A stretch of 64,000 nt of DNA from Streptomyces caelestis (GCF_001279005.1 NZ_LGCN01000197.1:25369-89368); one strand, 5' to 3'. Counted from the stretch's first letter, positions 1 to 8,722 are shown. The notes: generated by a model from the sequence alone, not told the origin. Translations and numbers: made by a program.

Positions 1-159
1 GGTTCGCCGGAGTGGTGGATCGCGAACGTGCACCCGGGCCGGGTCATGTTCGAGCTGTCCTACCCCAACGAGAAGATCGCCCGTGAGGCCCTCACTCGCG
101 CAGCCCACAAGCTGCCGATGAAGTGCCGGATCGTCAAGCGCGAGGCAGGTGAAGCGTGA
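1..159 (+). CDS. rplP: 50S ribosomal protein L16, C-terminal part
   Basis: The gene enters from the left edge in frame 1 and stops with TGA at 157-159, so only about the last 52 residues are seen. The visible peptide contains [11 protein letters not shown] and ends in KREAGEA, as expected for the C-terminus of L16, a large-subunit protein that helps organise the A-site region. It is followed at once by rpmC with stop and start touching, the normal S10-operon order rplP-rpmC-rpsQ. The N-terminal two thirds lie outside the window. The identification rests on sequence and gene order together and is secure. Confidence 0.95.
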   Translation, partial: GSPEWWIANVHPGRVMFELSYPNEKIAREALTRAAHKLPMKCRIVKREAGEA

Positions 160-383
160 TGTCGGCCGGTACCAAGGCGTCCGAGCTGCGCGAGCTGGGT
201 GACGAGGAGCTTCTGGCGAAGCTCCGCGAAGCCAAGGAAGAGCTGTTCAACCTCCGCTTCCAGGCGGCGACCGGTCAGCTCGAGAACCACGGTCGGCTGA
301 AGGCCGTCCGTAAGGACATCGCGCGGATCTACACCCTGATGCGCGAGCGCGAGCTGGGCATCGAAACGGTGGAGAACGCATGA
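159..383 (+). CDS. rpmC: 50S ribosomal protein L29
   Basis: This 74-residue protein has the short all-alpha L29 pattern, with [10 protein letters not shown] and the family stretch [14 protein letters not shown] at about residues 31-44. L29 sits near the polypeptide exit tunnel and contributes to the docking site for trigger factor and SRP. Two in-frame starts abut the rplP stop, GTG at 156 and ATG at 159. ATG is preferred because it gives the usual N-terminus ([10 protein letters not shown]) and a TGATG junction. The end overlaps rpsQ by 4 nt, indicating translational coupling within the S10 operon. Confidence 0.97.
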   Translation: MSAGTKASELRELGDEELLAKLREAKEELFNLRFQAATGQLENHGRLKAVRKDIARIYTLMRERELGIETVENA

Positions 384-667
384 GCGAGAACAACGTGACT
401 GAGACGAACACCGAGGCTCGGGGCGACCGTAAGACCCGCGAGGGCATCGTCGTCAGCGACAAGATGGACAAGACCGTCGTCGTCGCCGTCGAGGACCGCA
501 AGAAGCACGCGCTGTACGGCAAGGTCATCCGCAGCACGAGCAAGCTCAAGGCCCACGACGAGCAGAACGCCGCCGGCGTCGGCGACCGCGTCCTCCTGAT
601 GGAGACCCGGCCGCTGTCCGCGACGAAGCACTGGCGCATCGTCGAGATCCTCGAGAAGGCCAAGTAG
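380..667 (+). CDS. rpsQ: 30S ribosomal protein S17
   Basis: The 95-residue product carries the S17 signature: an OB-fold with [17 protein letters not shown] at about residues 22-38 and the conserved [11 protein letters not shown] near residue 75. S17 is a primary binder of 16S rRNA during small-subunit assembly. About 20 N-terminal residues ([15 protein letters not shown]) form the variable extension usual in actinobacteria. The ATG overlaps the end of rpmC by 4 nt. It is the last gene of the S10 operon, and a 130-nt spacer with a strong hairpin separates it from rplN. Confidence 0.97.
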   Translation: MSENNVTETNTEARGDRKTREGIVVSDKMDKTVVVAVEDRKKHALYGKVIRSTSKLKAHDEQNAAGVGDRVLLMETRPLSATKHWRIVEILEKAK

Positions 668-739
668 GTAATTCCCGCAAGGGAGTTCCCAAAAGTACGT
701 TCCTGCTAGGCATCCCTCGCAGGACAGTTCCGCCAGGCT

Positions 740-769
740 CCGGGGGCCGTTCAGCCGAACGGCCCCCGG
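740..769 (+). terminator. Perfect 13-bp hairpin between rpsQ and rplN
   Basis: CCGGGGGCCGTTC (740-752), a 4-nt loop, and GAACGGCCCCCGG (757-769) form a perfect stem. No T-tract follows. It marks the S10/spc boundary and may be a partial terminator, a processing site or an RNA-stability element. rplN starts 28 nt downstream, so full termination would need a promoter inside the spacer, and I see none that is convincing. Confidence 0.55.
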
Positions 770-797
770 GGAACCGGCAGACAAACAGGAGATAGAC

Positions 798-1166
798 GTG
801 ATCCAGCAGGAGTCGCGACTGCGCGTCGCCGACAACACGGGGGCGAAGGAAGTCCTTTGCATCCGTGTGCTCGGTGGCTCCGGTCGCCGCTACGCGGGCA
901 TCGGTGACGTCATCGTCGCCACCGTCAAGGACGCGATCCCCGGTGGCAACGTGAAGAAGGGTGACGTCGTCAAGGCGGTCATCGTTCGCACCGTCAAGGA
1001 GCGCCGCCGTCCGGACGGCTCGTACATCCGCTTCGACGAGAACGCCGCCGTCATTCTGAAGAACGACGGCGACCCTCGCGGCACCCGTATCTTCGGCCCG
1101 GTCGGCCGTGAGCTGCGCGAGAAGAAGTTCATGAAGATCATCTCGCTCGCGCCGGAGGTGCTGTAA
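798..1166 (+). CDS. rplN: 50S ribosomal protein L14
   Basis: The 122-residue protein is full length for L14. It begins [23 protein letters not shown], which includes the conserved N-terminal motif ADNTGAK, and it ends [11 protein letters not shown]14 binds 23S rRNA at the subunit interface, contacts L19 and the 16S rRNA, and is the target of the RsfS silencing factor. The GTG start at 798 follows an AGGAGA Shine-Dalgarno 7 nt upstream. It is the first gene of the spc cluster, with rplX starting 2 nt after its stop. Confidence 0.97.
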   Translation: MIQQESRLRVADNTGAKEVLCIRVLGGSGRRYAGIGDVIVATVKDAIPGGNVKKGDVVKAVIVRTVKERRRPDGSYIRFDENAAVILKNDGDPRGTRIFGPVGRELREKKFMKIISLAPEVL

Positions 1167-1168
1167 GC

Positions 1169-1492
1169 ATGAAGATCAAGAAGGGCGACCTGGTCCAGGT
1201 CATCACCGGCAAGGACAAGGGCAAGCAGGGCAAGGTCATTGCCGCTTACCCGCGGGAGGACCGCGTCCTGGTCGAGGGTGTCAACCGGGTCAAGAAGCAC
1301 ACCAAGGCCGGCCCGACCGCCGGCGGTTCGCAGGCCGGCGGCATCGTGACCACCGAGGCCCCGGTCCACGTCTCCAACGTCCAGCTGGTCGTGGAGAAGG
1401 ACGGCAACAAGGTCGTCACGCGCGTCGGTTACCGCTTCGACGACGAAGGCAACAAGATCCGCGTTGCCAAGCGGACGGGTGAGGACATCTGA
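1169..1492 (+). CDS. rplX: 50S ribosomal protein L24
   Basis: The 107-residue product has the N-terminal KOW motif typical of L24: [20 protein letters not shown] at residues 4-23, followed by [11 protein letters not shown]24 starts 50S assembly by binding domain I of 23S rRNA and later lies beside the exit tunnel. ATG at 1169 is 2 nt after the rplN stop, and the TGA overlaps the rplE ATG by 1 nt. The tight junctions support translational coupling along the spc operon. Nothing unusual is seen in the sequence. Confidence 0.97.
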   Translation: MKIKKGDLVQVITGKDKGKQGKVIAAYPREDRVLVEGVNRVKKHTKAGPTAGGSQAGGIVTTEAPVHVSNVQLVVEKDGNKVVTRVGYRFDDEGNKIRVAKRTGEDI

Positions 1493-2049
1493 TGGCTACC
1501 ACCACCACTCCGCGTCTGAAGACGAAGTACCGCGAGGAGATCGCGGGCAAGCTGCGTGAGCAGTTCTCCTACGAGAACGTCATGCAGGTTCCCGGCCTCG
1601 TCAAGATCGTGGTCAACATGGGTGTGGGCGACGCCGCCCGCGACTCCAAGCTGATCGATGGCGCCATCCGCGACCTCACCACGATCACCGGTCAGAAGCC
1701 GGCCGTCACCAAGGCCCGCAAGTCCATCGCGCAGTTCAAGCTGCGTGAGGGCCAGCCGATCGGTGCCCACGTCACGCTCCGCGGTGACCGCATGTGGGAG
1801 TTCCTGGACCGCACCCTGTCGCTCGCGCTGCCGCGCATCCGCGACTTCCGCGGTCTGTCCCCCAAGCAGTTCGACGGCCGTGGCAACTACACCTTCGGTC
1901 TCACGGAGCAGGTCATGTTCCACGAGATCGACCAGGACAAGATCGACCGTGTCCGGGGTATGGACATCACCGTGGTCACCACGGCGACCAACGACGAAGA
2001 GGGCCGCGCCCTTCTCCGTCACCTCGGCTTCCCGTTCAAGGAGGCGTGA
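1492..2049 (+). CDS. rplE: 50S ribosomal protein L5
   Basis: The 185-residue protein has the L5 landmarks: an N-terminal [11 protein letters not shown], the motif [21 protein letters not shown] at about residues 67-87, and the C-terminal FPF. L5 binds 5S rRNA and forms the central protuberance bridge to S13. Length and motifs are normal. The ATG overlaps the stop of rplX by 1 nt, and rpsN begins 5 nt after the rplE stop. Several long frames open in other phases here are composition artefacts of the third-position G/C bias. Confidence 0.97.
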   Translation: MATTTTPRLKTKYREEIAGKLREQFSYENVMQVPGLVKIVVNMGVGDAARDSKLIDGAIRDLTTITGQKPAVTKARKSIAQFKLREGQPIGAHVTLRGDRMWEFLDRTLSLALPRIRDFRGLSPKQFDGRGNYTFGLTEQVMFHEIDQDKIDRVRGMDITVVTTATNDEEGRALLRHLGFPFKEA

Positions 2050-2054
2050 GCGAG

Positions 2055-2240
2055 ATGGCGAAGAAGGCTCTCATCGCGAAGGCTGCTCGCAAGCCCAAGT
2101 TCGGAGTGCGCGGCTACACCCGCTGCCAGCGCTGCGGCCGTCCGCACTCCGTGTACCGCAAGTTCGGCCTGTGCCGCGTGTGCCTTCGTGAGATGGCTCA
2201 CCGTGGCGAGCTGCCGGGCGTGACCAAGAGCTCCTGGTAG
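2055..2240 (+). CDS. rpsN: 30S ribosomal protein S14, zinc-binding type
   Basis: This 61-residue protein starts [16 protein letters not shown] and contains two CxxC pairs, CQRC (residues 24-27) and CRVC (40-43). These make it the short C+ (zinc-ribbon) form of S14, also called rpsZ in some genomes. It binds 16S rRNA in the head of the 30S subunit. Streptomyces often carry a longer zinc-independent S14 paralogue under Zur control elsewhere, and the form here is the zinc-dependent housekeeping one. ATG at 2055 follows the rplE stop within 5 nt. A 213-nt spacer separates it from rpsH. Confidence 0.96.
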   Translation: MAKKALIAKAARKPKFGVRGYTRCQRCGRPHSVYRKFGLCRVCLREMAHRGELPGVTKSSW

Positions 2241-2453
2241 TCCGGGTAATTCCGGACCCCCAGGACTCTCGGTAAGCAAGGGGAACGGCGGGAGGCCCGC
2301 TCCGTATGGCTTAGGCTTGCGGGGTTGGGCACCTGCCGTGCCCCAGACGACTTACTACGCCGTAGGTCCACCGCGCCGCACCCGTCCCGTCTCGGATCGG
2401 GGAGAGGGATGGCGCACCAGGAAACCCCGGCGAGAGAGGCCGAAGGCCAATTC
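2241..2453 (+). promoter_or_regulatory. rpsN-rpsH spacer with small hairpins
   Basis: This 213-nt spacer sits inside an otherwise tight operon. It contains a short inverted repeat just after rpsN (TCCGG/CCGGA around 2240-2255) and GGGCAC-CTGCC-GTGCCC at 2327-2343. In other bacteria S8 represses the spc operon by binding its mRNA. Whether this spacer mimics the S8 site is not evident by eye. No gene is seen in it. Confidence 0.35.
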
Positions 2454-2852
2454 ATGACCATGACTGATCCGATCGCAGACATGCTCACGCGTCTGCGGAA
2501 CGCGAACTCGGCGTACCACGACTCCGTGGCGATGCCGCACTCGAAGATCAAGTCGCACATCGCGGAGATCCTCCAGCAGGAGGGCTTCATCACGGGCTGG
2601 AAGACCGAGGACGCCGAGGTCGGCAAGAACCTCGTTCTCGAGCTGAAGTTCGGCCCGAACCGTGAGCGCTCCATCGCGGGCATCAAGCGGATCTCCAAGC
2701 CCGGTCTCCGGGTGTACGCGAAGTCCACCAACCTGCCGAAGGTGCTGGGCGGCCTCGGCGTGGCGATCATCTCCACGTCGCACGGGCTCCTCACCGACAA
2801 GCAGGCCGGCAAGAAGGGCGTGGGTGGGGAAGTCCTCGCCTACGTCTGGTAG
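2454..2852 (+). CDS. rpsH: 30S ribosomal protein S8
   Basis: The 132-residue product begins [18 protein letters not shown], the standard S8 N-terminus. It has [20 protein letters not shown], with the conserved STS.G motif that contacts helix 21 of 16S rRNA, and ends GGEVLAYVW. The open frame extends far upstream, but family length and the N-terminal motif fix the start at ATG 2454. A second ATG at 2460 is also possible. S8 is an early 30S assembly protein and an autoregulator of the spc operon in enterobacteria. Confidence 0.96.
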   Translation: MTMTDPIADMLTRLRNANSAYHDSVAMPHSKIKSHIAEILQQEGFITGWKTEDAEVGKNLVLELKFGPNRERSIAGIKRISKPGLRVYAKSTNLPKVLGGLGVAIISTSHGLLTDKQAGKKGVGGEVLAYVW

Positions 2853-2876
2853 CGGAAGGGAACGGAGGAAACAGCT

Positions 2877-3416
2877 ATGTCGCGCATCGGCAAGCTCCCC
2901 ATCGCGGTTCCCGCCGGCGTGGACGTCACCATCGACGGCCGTACGGTCTCGGTCAAGGGCCCCAAGGGCACGCTGACCCACACCGTCGTGGCGCCGATCG
3001 AGATCGCCAAGGGCGAGGACGGCGTGCTGAGCGTCACCCGCCCCAACGACGAGCGTCAGAACAAGGCCCTGCACGGCCTGTCCCGCACGCTGGTGGCGAA
3101 CATGATCACCGGCGTGACCCAGGGTTACGTGAAGAAGCTCGAGATCAGCGGTGTCGGTTACCGCGTTGTCGCCAAGGGTTCGAACCTGGAGTTCTCCCTC
3201 GGCTACAGCCACCCGATCACGGTCGAGGCGCCCGAGGGCATCACCTTCAAGGTCGAGGCCCCGACCCGTTTCTCGGTCGAGGGCATCGACAAGCAGAAGG
3301 TCGGCGAGGTTGCGGCCAACATCCGCAAGCTGCGCAAGCCCGACCCGTACAAGGCCAAGGGCGTCAAGTACGAGGGCGAAGTCATCCGCCGCAAGGTCGG
3401 AAAGGCGGGTAAGTAA
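2877..3416 (+). CDS. rplF: 50S ribosomal protein L6
   Basis: At 179 residues this is a normal L6. It starts [15 protein letters not shown], carries two related alpha/beta domains, and has the signature [19 protein letters not shown] at about residues 155-173. L6 binds helix 97 of 23S rRNA near the GTPase centre. The ATG at 2877 is preceded by a strong GGAGG at 2864-2868. It lies 24 nt after rpsH and 3 nt before rplR, in the usual order rpsH-rplF-rplR-rpsE-rpmD-rplO. Confidence 0.97.
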   Translation: MSRIGKLPIAVPAGVDVTIDGRTVSVKGPKGTLTHTVVAPIEIAKGEDGVLSVTRPNDERQNKALHGLSRTLVANMITGVTQGYVKKLEISGVGYRVVAKGSNLEFSLGYSHPITVEAPEGITFKVEAPTRFSVEGIDKQKVGEVAANIRKLRKPDPYKAKGVKYEGEVIRRKVGKAGK

Positions 3417-3419
3417 GCC

Positions 3420-3803
3420 ATGGCATACGGGCAGAAGATCCTCAAGGGCGACGCCTACAAGCGTGCTGCTATCAAGCGTCGTCACATCCGGATCCGCAAG
3501 AAGGTCGCCGGCACCGCCGAGCGTCCTCGCCTGGTCGTGACCCGTTCCAACCGCCACATCGTGGCGCAGGTGATCGACGACCTGAAGGGCCACACCCTGG
3601 CGTCGGCGTCCACCCTGGACGCGTCGGTCCGGGGCGGCGAGGGCGACAAGTCCACGCAGGCCAAGCAGGTCGGCGCCCTGGTCGCCGAGCGCGCCAAGGC
3701 CGCCGGTGTCGAGGCCGTCGTGTTCGACCGTGGTGGCAACCAGTACGCCGGGCGCATCGCCGCCCTGGCGGACGCCGCCCGCGAAGCCGGACTGAAGTTC
3801 TGA
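3420..3803 (+). CDS. rplR: 50S ribosomal protein L18
   Basis: The 127-residue protein has a basic N-terminus ([20 protein letters not shown]) followed by the L18 core [18 protein letters not shown] and ends [27 protein letters not shown]18 binds 5S rRNA and helps attach it to the large subunit together with L5. The ATG is 3 nt after the rplF stop, so translation is probably coupled. A 41-nt spacer containing GAGAGG leads to rpsE. Length and motifs are ordinary. Confidence 0.97.
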   Translation: MAYGQKILKGDAYKRAAIKRRHIRIRKKVAGTAERPRLVVTRSNRHIVAQVIDDLKGHTLASASTLDASVRGGEGDKSTQAKQVGALVAERAKAAGVEAVVFDRGGNQYAGRIAALADAAREAGLKF

Positions 3804-3844
3804 GCCGGTTCCGTAGCTAGCGGAAACAGAGAGAGGTAATTCCA

Positions 3845-4450
3845 ATGGCTGGACCCCAGCGCCGCGGTGGCGGTGCCGGTGGCGGCGAGCGGCGGGACCG
3901 GAAGGGCCGTGACGGCGGCGCAGCTGCCGCCGAGAAGACCGCGTACGTTGAGCGCGTCGTCGCGATCAACCGCGTCGCCAAGGTTGTGAAGGGTGGTCGT
4001 CGCTTCAGCTTCACCGCGCTGGTCGTGGTGGGCGACGGTGACGGCACCGTGGGTGTCGGATACGGCAAGGCCAAGGAGGTGCCGGCCGCCATCGCCAAGG
4101 GCGTTGAGGAGGCCAAGAAGCACTTCTTCAAGGTCCCCCGCATCCAGGGCACCATCCCGCACCCCATCCAGGGTGAGAAGGCTGCCGGCGTCGTGCTGCT
4201 CAAGCCCGCGTCGCCCGGTACCGGTGTGATCGCCGGTGGTCCGGTGCGTGCCGTGCTCGAGTGCGCCGGTATCCACGACGTGCTGTCGAAGTCGCTCGGC
4301 TCCGACAACCAGATCAACATCGTGCACGCGACCGTGGCGGCCCTCAAGGGCCTGCAGCGTCCCGAGGAGATCGCGGCCCGCCGTGGTCTGCCGCTCGAGG
4401 ACGTCGCCCCCGCGGCTCTTCTCCGTGCGCGTGCCGGGGCGGGTGTGTGA
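3845..4450 (+). CDS. rpsE: 30S ribosomal protein S5
   Basis: The 201-residue S5 has a long Gly/Arg-rich N-terminal extension (residues 1-30) characteristic of actinobacteria. Then comes the dsRNA-binding-like domain with [20 protein letters not shown], and the C-terminal domain with [19 protein letters not shown] sequence and [15 protein letters not shown]5 lines the mRNA entry site and is a decoding-fidelity determinant. ATG at 3845 is preceded by GAGAGG. rpmD begins 2 nt after the stop. Confidence 0.97.
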   Translation: MAGPQRRGGGAGGGERRDRKGRDGGAAAAEKTAYVERVVAINRVAKVVKGGRRFSFTALVVVGDGDGTVGVGYGKAKEVPAAIAKGVEEAKKHFFKVPRIQGTIPHPIQGEKAAGVVLLKPASPGTGVIAGGPVRAVLECAGIHDVLSKSLGSDNQINIVHATVAALKGLQRPEEIAARRGLPLEDVAPAALLRARAGAGV

Positions 4451-4452
4451 TC

Positions 4453-4635
4453 ATGGCGCAGCTCAAGATCACGCAGGTCAAGTCCTACATCGGCAGCAAG
4501 CAGAACCACCGTGACACCCTGCGCTCCCTTGGTCTCAAGGGCATCAACACGCAGGTCGTCAAGGAGGACCGCCCCGAGTTCCGCGGCATGGTGCACACCG
4601 TCCGCCACCTCGTGACGGTCGAGGAGGTCGACTGA
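4453..4635 (+). CDS. rpmD: 50S ribosomal protein L30
   Basis: The 60-residue protein starts [21 protein letters not shown] and has the L30 pattern [26 protein letters not shown] followed by an HLVTVEEV tail. L30 is a small protein of the 50S subunit, absent from some bacterial groups but kept in actinobacteria. The start at 4453 is chosen from family length. The reading frame remains open upstream inside rpsE because of the base composition. Two nucleotides separate it from both rpsE and rplO. Confidence 0.96.
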   Translation: MAQLKITQVKSYIGSKQNHRDTLRSLGLKGINTQVVKEDRPEFRGMVHTVRHLVTVEEVD

Positions 4636-4637
4636 TC

Positions 4638-5093
4638 ATGGCGGAGCAGAACCCGCTCAAGATCCACAACCTCCGTCCCGCCCCGGGCGCCAAGACCGCC
4701 AAGACCCGTGTCGGTCGTGGTGAGGCGTCGAAGGGTAAGACGGCCGGTCGTGGTACGAAGGGCACCAAGGCCCGTTACCAGGTTCCGGAGCGCTTCGAGG
4801 GTGGCCAGATGCCGCTCCACATGCGCCTCCCGAAGCTGAAGGGCTTCAAGAACCCGTTCAAGACCGAGTACCAGGTCGTGAACCTCGACAAGCTGGCCGC
4901 GCTCTACCCCGAGGGTGGCGAGGTCACCGTCGAGGGTCTCGTGGCCAAGGGTGCCGTGCGCAAGAACAGCCTCGTCAAGGTCCTCGGCCAGGGCGAGATC
5001 TCGGTGGCGCTGCAGGTGACGGTCGACGCCGTCTCCGGCTCCGCCAAGGAGAAGATCACCGCCGCCGGCGGTACCGTCACCGAGCTCGTCTGA
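4638..5093 (+). CDS. rplO: 50S ribosomal protein L15
   Basis: The 151-residue product opens with [31 protein letters not shown], a Gly/Lys-rich rRNA-binding arm. It continues with [19 protein letters not shown] and ends in the globular domain [12 protein letters not shown]15 is a late 50S assembly protein that reaches into domain II of 23S rRNA. The ATG follows the rpmD stop by 2 nt. It closes the spc run, and a 244-nt region carrying a hairpin then precedes secY. Confidence 0.97.
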   Translation: MAEQNPLKIHNLRPAPGAKTAKTRVGRGEASKGKTAGRGTKGTKARYQVPERFEGGQMPLHMRLPKLKGFKNPFKTEYQVVNLDKLAALYPEGGEVTVEGLVAKGAVRKNSLVKVLGQGEISVALQVTVDAVSGSAKEKITAAGGTVTELV

Positions 5094-5128
5094 CCCTTTC
5101 AGGTGTCTCGATGACGTAGAACGATCCC

Positions 5129-5164
5129 GACCGGGGATACTCCACATTTGGGGTATCCCCGGTT
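5129..5164 (+). promoter_or_regulatory. Hairpin in the rplO-secY spacer
   Basis: ACCGGGGATAC (5130-5140) pairs with GTATCCCCGGT (5153-5163) around a 12-nt loop, with no T-run after it. The element lies 36 nt after rplO and 174 nt before secY. A TTGACC hexamer at 5254-5259 further down could be the -35 of a secY promoter, but the -10 is unclear. Attenuation between ribosomal-protein and secY expression is a reasonable reading. Confidence 0.5.
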
Positions 5165-5337
5165 GGTCGTTCCTAGGGCGGCATGGTCGCCGGTAAGGTG
5201 GCCTGCGCTGCCCACTGACCCCGGGCGCCTCGTACGGGCACTCGGGACGGCAGTTGACCGTTACGTAATTCGTCCTTAGTCGGAATCTCAAGACCGTCAC
5301 CCTTGACGCAGATGCGCGGGGGGTCGCAGGAGGCACC

Positions 5338-6651
5338 GTGCTCACCGCGTTCGCCCGGGCGTTCAAGACGCCCGACCTGCGCAAGAAGCTGCTCTTCACG
5401 CTCGGCATCATCGTGGTGTACCGCGTCGGTACCAACGTTCCCATTCCGGGCGTCGACTACCGCAACGTCCAGACCTGCATCGACAATGCCGAAGCCAATT
5501 CGGGTCTGTTCGGTCTGGTCAACATGTTCAGCGGCGGTGCGCTGCTCCAGATCACGATCTTCGCCCTGGGCATCATGCCGTACATCACCGCGTCGATCAT
5601 CCTGCAGCTGCTGACCGTGGTGATCCCGCGTCTGGAAGCCCTCAAGAAGGAGGGCCAGGCCGGCACGGCGAAGATCACGCAGTACACCCGTTATCTGACG
5701 GTGGCGCTGGCCATCCTGCAGGGCACCGGCCTGGTGGCCACCGCCCGCAGCGGCGCCCTGTTCCAGGGCTGTCCGGTCGCGAGCCAGATCGTCCCGGACC
5801 AGTCGATCTTCGTGACCGTCACCATGGTCATCACCATGACCGCCGGTACGGCCCTCGTCATGTGGCTCGGTGAGCTCATCACCGACCGCGGCATCGGCAA
5901 CGGCATGTCGATCCTGATGTTCATCTCGATCGCCGCGACCTTCCCCTCCGCCCTGTGGGCCATCAAGGAGCAGGGCAGCCTCGCGGGCGGCTGGATCGAG
6001 TTCGGCACCGTCATGCTCGTCGGCTTCGTCATGGTCGGCCTGGTCGTCTTCGTCGAGCAGGCCCAGCGCCGGATCCCCGTGCAGTACGCCAAGCGCATGG
6101 TCGGCCGCCGCTCCTACGGCGGCACGTCGACGTACATCCCGCTCAAGGTGAACCAGGCGGGCGTGATCCCCGTCATCTTCGCCGCGTCGCTGCTGTACAT
6201 CCCGGCGCTGATCGTCCAGTTCTCCAGCTCGACGGCGGGCTGGGCGACGTGGATCGAGGCGAATCTCGCCAACCCCGGGGCCACGGCGCACATCGTTCTG
6301 TACTTCCTCCTGATCGTGTTCTTCGCCTTCTTCTACGTGGCGATCTCCTTCAACCCCGAGGAAGTCGCCGACAACATGAAGAAGTATGGTGGCTTCATCC
6401 CGGGCATCCGGGCTGGCCGACCGACCGCTGAGTACCTCAGCTACGTACTCAACCGGATCACCTGGCCGGGTTCGCTGTACTTGGGTCTGATCGCTCTCGT
6501 GCCGACAATGGCGTTGGCCGGTTTCGGGGCAAACCAGAACTTCCCGTTCGGCGGGACCAGCATCCTGATCATCGTAGGTGTCGGTCTCGAGACGGTGAGG
6601 CAGATCGAGAGCCAGCTCCAGCAGCGCAATTACGAAGGGTTCCTCCGCTGA
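5338..6651 (+). CDS. secY: Preprotein translocase subunit SecY
   Basis: The 437-residue polytopic membrane protein has about ten hydrophobic segments. It carries the SecY motifs GTNVPIPGVD near residue 28, NMFSGGALLQ, LGIMPYITASIILQLL, and the cytosolic loop VEQAQRRIPVQYAKR at about 239-253. It forms the protein-conducting channel with SecE and SecG in the plasma membrane. The GTG at 5338 is preceded by AGGAGG. adk follows with a 1-nt stop/start overlap, the usual actinobacterial secY-adk-map order, which suggests one transcript. Confidence 0.97.
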   Translation: MLTAFARAFKTPDLRKKLLFTLGIIVVYRVGTNVPIPGVDYRNVQTCIDNAEANSGLFGLVNMFSGGALLQITIFALGIMPYITASIILQLLTVVIPRLEALKKEGQAGTAKITQYTRYLTVALAILQGTGLVATARSGALFQGCPVASQIVPDQSIFVTVTMVITMTAGTALVMWLGELITDRGIGNGMSILMFISIAATFPSALWAIKEQGSLAGGWIEFGTVMLVGFVMVGLVVFVEQAQRRIPVQYAKRMVGRRSYGGTSTYIPLKVNQAGVIPVIFAASLLYIPALIVQFSSSTAGWATWIEANLANPGATAHIVLYFLLIVFFAFFYVAISFNPEEVADNMKKYGGFIPGIRAGRPTAEYLSYVLNRITWPGSLYLGLIALVPTMALAGFGANQNFPFGGTSILIIVGVGLETVRQIESQLQQRNYEGFLR

Positions 6652-7304
6652 TGCGAATCGTCCTCGTCGGGCCGCCGGGTGCCGGTAAGGGTACGCAGGC
6701 CACCCGCCTTGCCGAGAAACTGCGCATCCCGCACATCTCCACAGGCGACCTGTTCCGCGCCAACATCAGCCGGCAGACCGAACTGGGGAAGCTCGCCAAG
6801 TCCTACATGGACGCGGGCAATCTCGTCCCCGACGAGGTCACCATCGCCATGGCCAAGGACCGCATGGAGCAGTCCGACGCCGAGGGAGGCTTCCTGCTGG
6901 ACGGCTTCCCGCGCAACGTGTCGCAGGCCGAGGCGCTGGACGAGCTGCTGCAGACCGAGGGCATCAAGCTGGACGCCGTGCTCGATCTGGAAGCCCCCGA
7001 GGACGAGGTCGTCAAGCGGATCGCCGGGCGGCGGGTCTGCCGCAAGGACTCGGCGCACGTGTTCCACGTGACGTACAGCCCGCCGAAGCAGGAGGGCGTG
7101 TGCGACCTCTGCGGCGGTGAGCTGTACCAGCGCGACGACGACTCCGAGGACACCGTGCGGACGCGGCTGGAGGTCTACCACACGCAGACCGAGCCGATCA
7201 TCGGTTACTACCGGGCGCAGGGGCTGGTCGTCACCATCTCCGCGATGGGGCCCGTCGACGAGGTCACGGGCCGTGCGCTGGAGGCGCTGAAGAGCGGTAA
7301 GTAG
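6651..7304 (+). CDS. adk: Adenylate kinase
   Basis: This 217-residue enzyme interconverts ATP plus AMP with two ADP. The P-loop is GPPGAGKGTQ at residues 7-16. The AMP site contains ISTGDLFR, and DGFPR lies at about residue 84. The long LID (residues ~126-163) contains VFHVTYSPPKQEGVCDLCGG with Cys residues, as in the long bacterial form. The ATG overlaps the secY stop by 1 nt. A hairpin follows the stop, and map lies 302 nt downstream, so map may have its own promoter. Confidence 0.97.
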   Translation: MRIVLVGPPGAGKGTQATRLAEKLRIPHISTGDLFRANISRQTELGKLAKSYMDAGNLVPDEVTIAMAKDRMEQSDAEGGFLLDGFPRNVSQAEALDELLQTEGIKLDAVLDLEAPEDEVVKRIAGRRVCRKDSAHVFHVTYSPPKQEGVCDLCGGELYQRDDDSEDTVRTRLEVYHTQTEPIIGYYRAQGLVVTISAMGPVDEVTGRALEALKSGK

Positions 7305-7606
7305 TGCTGTACGTCGGTCACAGCCGCGGTTCCCTTGTGCGAGGGGCTGCGGCTGTGGCTTGGCCGGGCGGTGTTCGCGCGGCCCGGCGTCCGCGGGGCG
7401 CCTCCCCCGGAGGGGGCGCCGCCTGTGCCCACCCTCCACCGCTTCCGGCTTCGCTCGAACAGGAAAGCACCCTCATCGCCCCCGGGGTGCCTCCCAGGCC
7501 CTTAAGGCGCCGGGGGAGGCGCGACTGCCCGCGGTGGCGAGGTCGGGGCCCCGTATCGTTGGACGTGTTCGTCCCCTCTCCTGGTCCCAGAAAGGCCGTC
7601 GTCCCC
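7305..7606 (+). other. adk-map spacer
   Basis: No gene is visible in these 302 nt. Just after adk, CACAGCCGC (7319-7327) pairs with GCGGCTGTG (7349-7357), a possible terminator. The middle is C/G-rich with several self-complementary runs. Close to map there is a small inverted repeat GGACG-TGTT-CGTCC (7561-7574) within the leader. A promoter for map probably lies here but cannot be assigned firmly. Confidence 0.45.
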
Positions 7607-8443
7607 ATGGTGCAGATCAAGAGCCCTGAGCAGATCGCCAAGATGCGTGAGGCGGGGTTGGTCGTCGCCGCCATCCACGCGGCCACCCGTGAGGCCGCCG
7701 TGCCCGGGGCCACGACGAAGGATCTGGACCAGGTCGCCCGCAAGGTGCTCGCGGAGCACGGCGCCAAGCCGAACTTCCTCGGCTACGGCGGCTTCCCCGC
7801 GACGATCTGCACCTCGGTGAACGACGTCGTCGTCCACGGCATCCCCTCCGACGACGTCGTCCTCAAGGACGGCGACGTCATCTCCATCGACTGCGGCGCG
7901 ATCATCGACGGATGGCACGGCGACGCCGCCTACACCGCGTTCGTCGGGTCCGGCCACTCCCCGGAGCTGGTCGAGCTGTCCCGGGTGACCGAGGAGTCGA
8001 TGTGGGCCGGCATCGCGGCCATGAAGCAGGGCAACCGGCTCGTCGACATCTCCCGCGCCGTCGAGACGTACATCCGGCGCCAGCCCAAGCCGGGCGGCGG
8101 CAAGTACGGGATCATCGAGGACTACGGCGGCCACGGCATCGGCACCGAGATGCACATGGACCCGCACCTGCTGAACTACGTCGACCGCAAGCGGGGCAAG
8201 GGCCCCAAGCTGGTCCCGGGCTTCTGCCTCGCCATCGAGCCGATGGTCTCCCTGGGCACCCCGAAGACGAAGGTCCTCTCCGACGACTGGACGGTCATCA
8301 CCACCGACGGCACCTGGTCCTCGCACTGGGAGCACTCGGTGGCCCTGACCGAGCAGGGGCCGCTGGTCCTGACGGCTCCCGACGGGGGCAGGGCGAAGCT
8401 GGCGGAGATGGGCATCACGGCGGCGCCGGACCCGCTCGGCTGA
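7607..8443 (+). CDS. map: Methionine aminopeptidase, type I
   Basis: The 278-residue protein removes the initiator methionine from nascent chains. The five metal ligands of the pita-bread fold are visible: D in SIDCGAIIDGWHGDAAYT (two Asp), H in GGHGIGTEMH, E in FCLAIEPMV, and E in WSSHWEHSVALTE. The frame is open upstream to 7304. The ATG at 7607 is chosen because it gives the family N-terminus MVQIKSPEQIAKMREAG and has GAAAGG upstream. A degenerate copy of its 3' end lies downstream at 8551-8722. Confidence 0.96.
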   Translation: MVQIKSPEQIAKMREAGLVVAAIHAATREAAVPGATTKDLDQVARKVLAEHGAKPNFLGYGGFPATICTSVNDVVVHGIPSDDVVLKDGDVISIDCGAIIDGWHGDAAYTAFVGSGHSPELVELSRVTEESMWAGIAAMKQGNRLVDISRAVETYIRRQPKPGGGKYGIIEDYGGHGIGTEMHMDPHLLNYVDRKRGKGPKLVPGFCLAIEPMVSLGTPKTKVLSDDWTVITTDGTWSSHWEHSVALTEQGPLVLTAPDGGRAKLAEMGITAAPDPLG

Positions 8444-8550
8444 CGACCGGCCGCGGGCGGGCGGGCCGGCGGAGGCCGGTGCAGCCGCTCGAAGCCTGTG
8501 GGACGCCCCGGCGCCGAGCCCGCGGGAGCGGCGTGGAGAACCGGCCGGCC

Positions 8551-8722
8551 GGACGGCCGTCATCACCGGCGGCACCTGGCCCTCGCACGGGGAGCATGCG
8601 GTGGCCCTGGCCGAGCGGGGGGCGCTGGTCCTGACGGCGGCTCCCGGCGGAGGCAGGGCGAAGCCGGCGGCGACGGGGATCACGGCGCCGGGTCCGCTCG
8701 GCCGGCGACCGGTCGCGGGCGG
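8551..8722 (+). repeat. Degenerate duplicate of the map 3' end
   Basis: The segment 8551-8722 closely resembles 8289-8461, the last ~155 nt of map plus the sequence just past its stop. Shared landmarks are TCATCACC, GGCACCTGG, TCGCAC, GGTGGCCCTG, GCTGGTCCTGACGG and GACCGG-CGCGGGCGG. The in-frame translation (SVALTEQGPLVLTA in map, AVALAERGALVLTA here) is still recognisable. The copy has lost the rest of the gene, so it is a relic of a tandem duplication rather than a gene. Confidence 0.85.

Noticed and set aside
2355..3845. Open frame antisense to rpsH-rplF-rplR
   Set aside because: No ribosome site and a composition-driven protein; the sense genes are certain.
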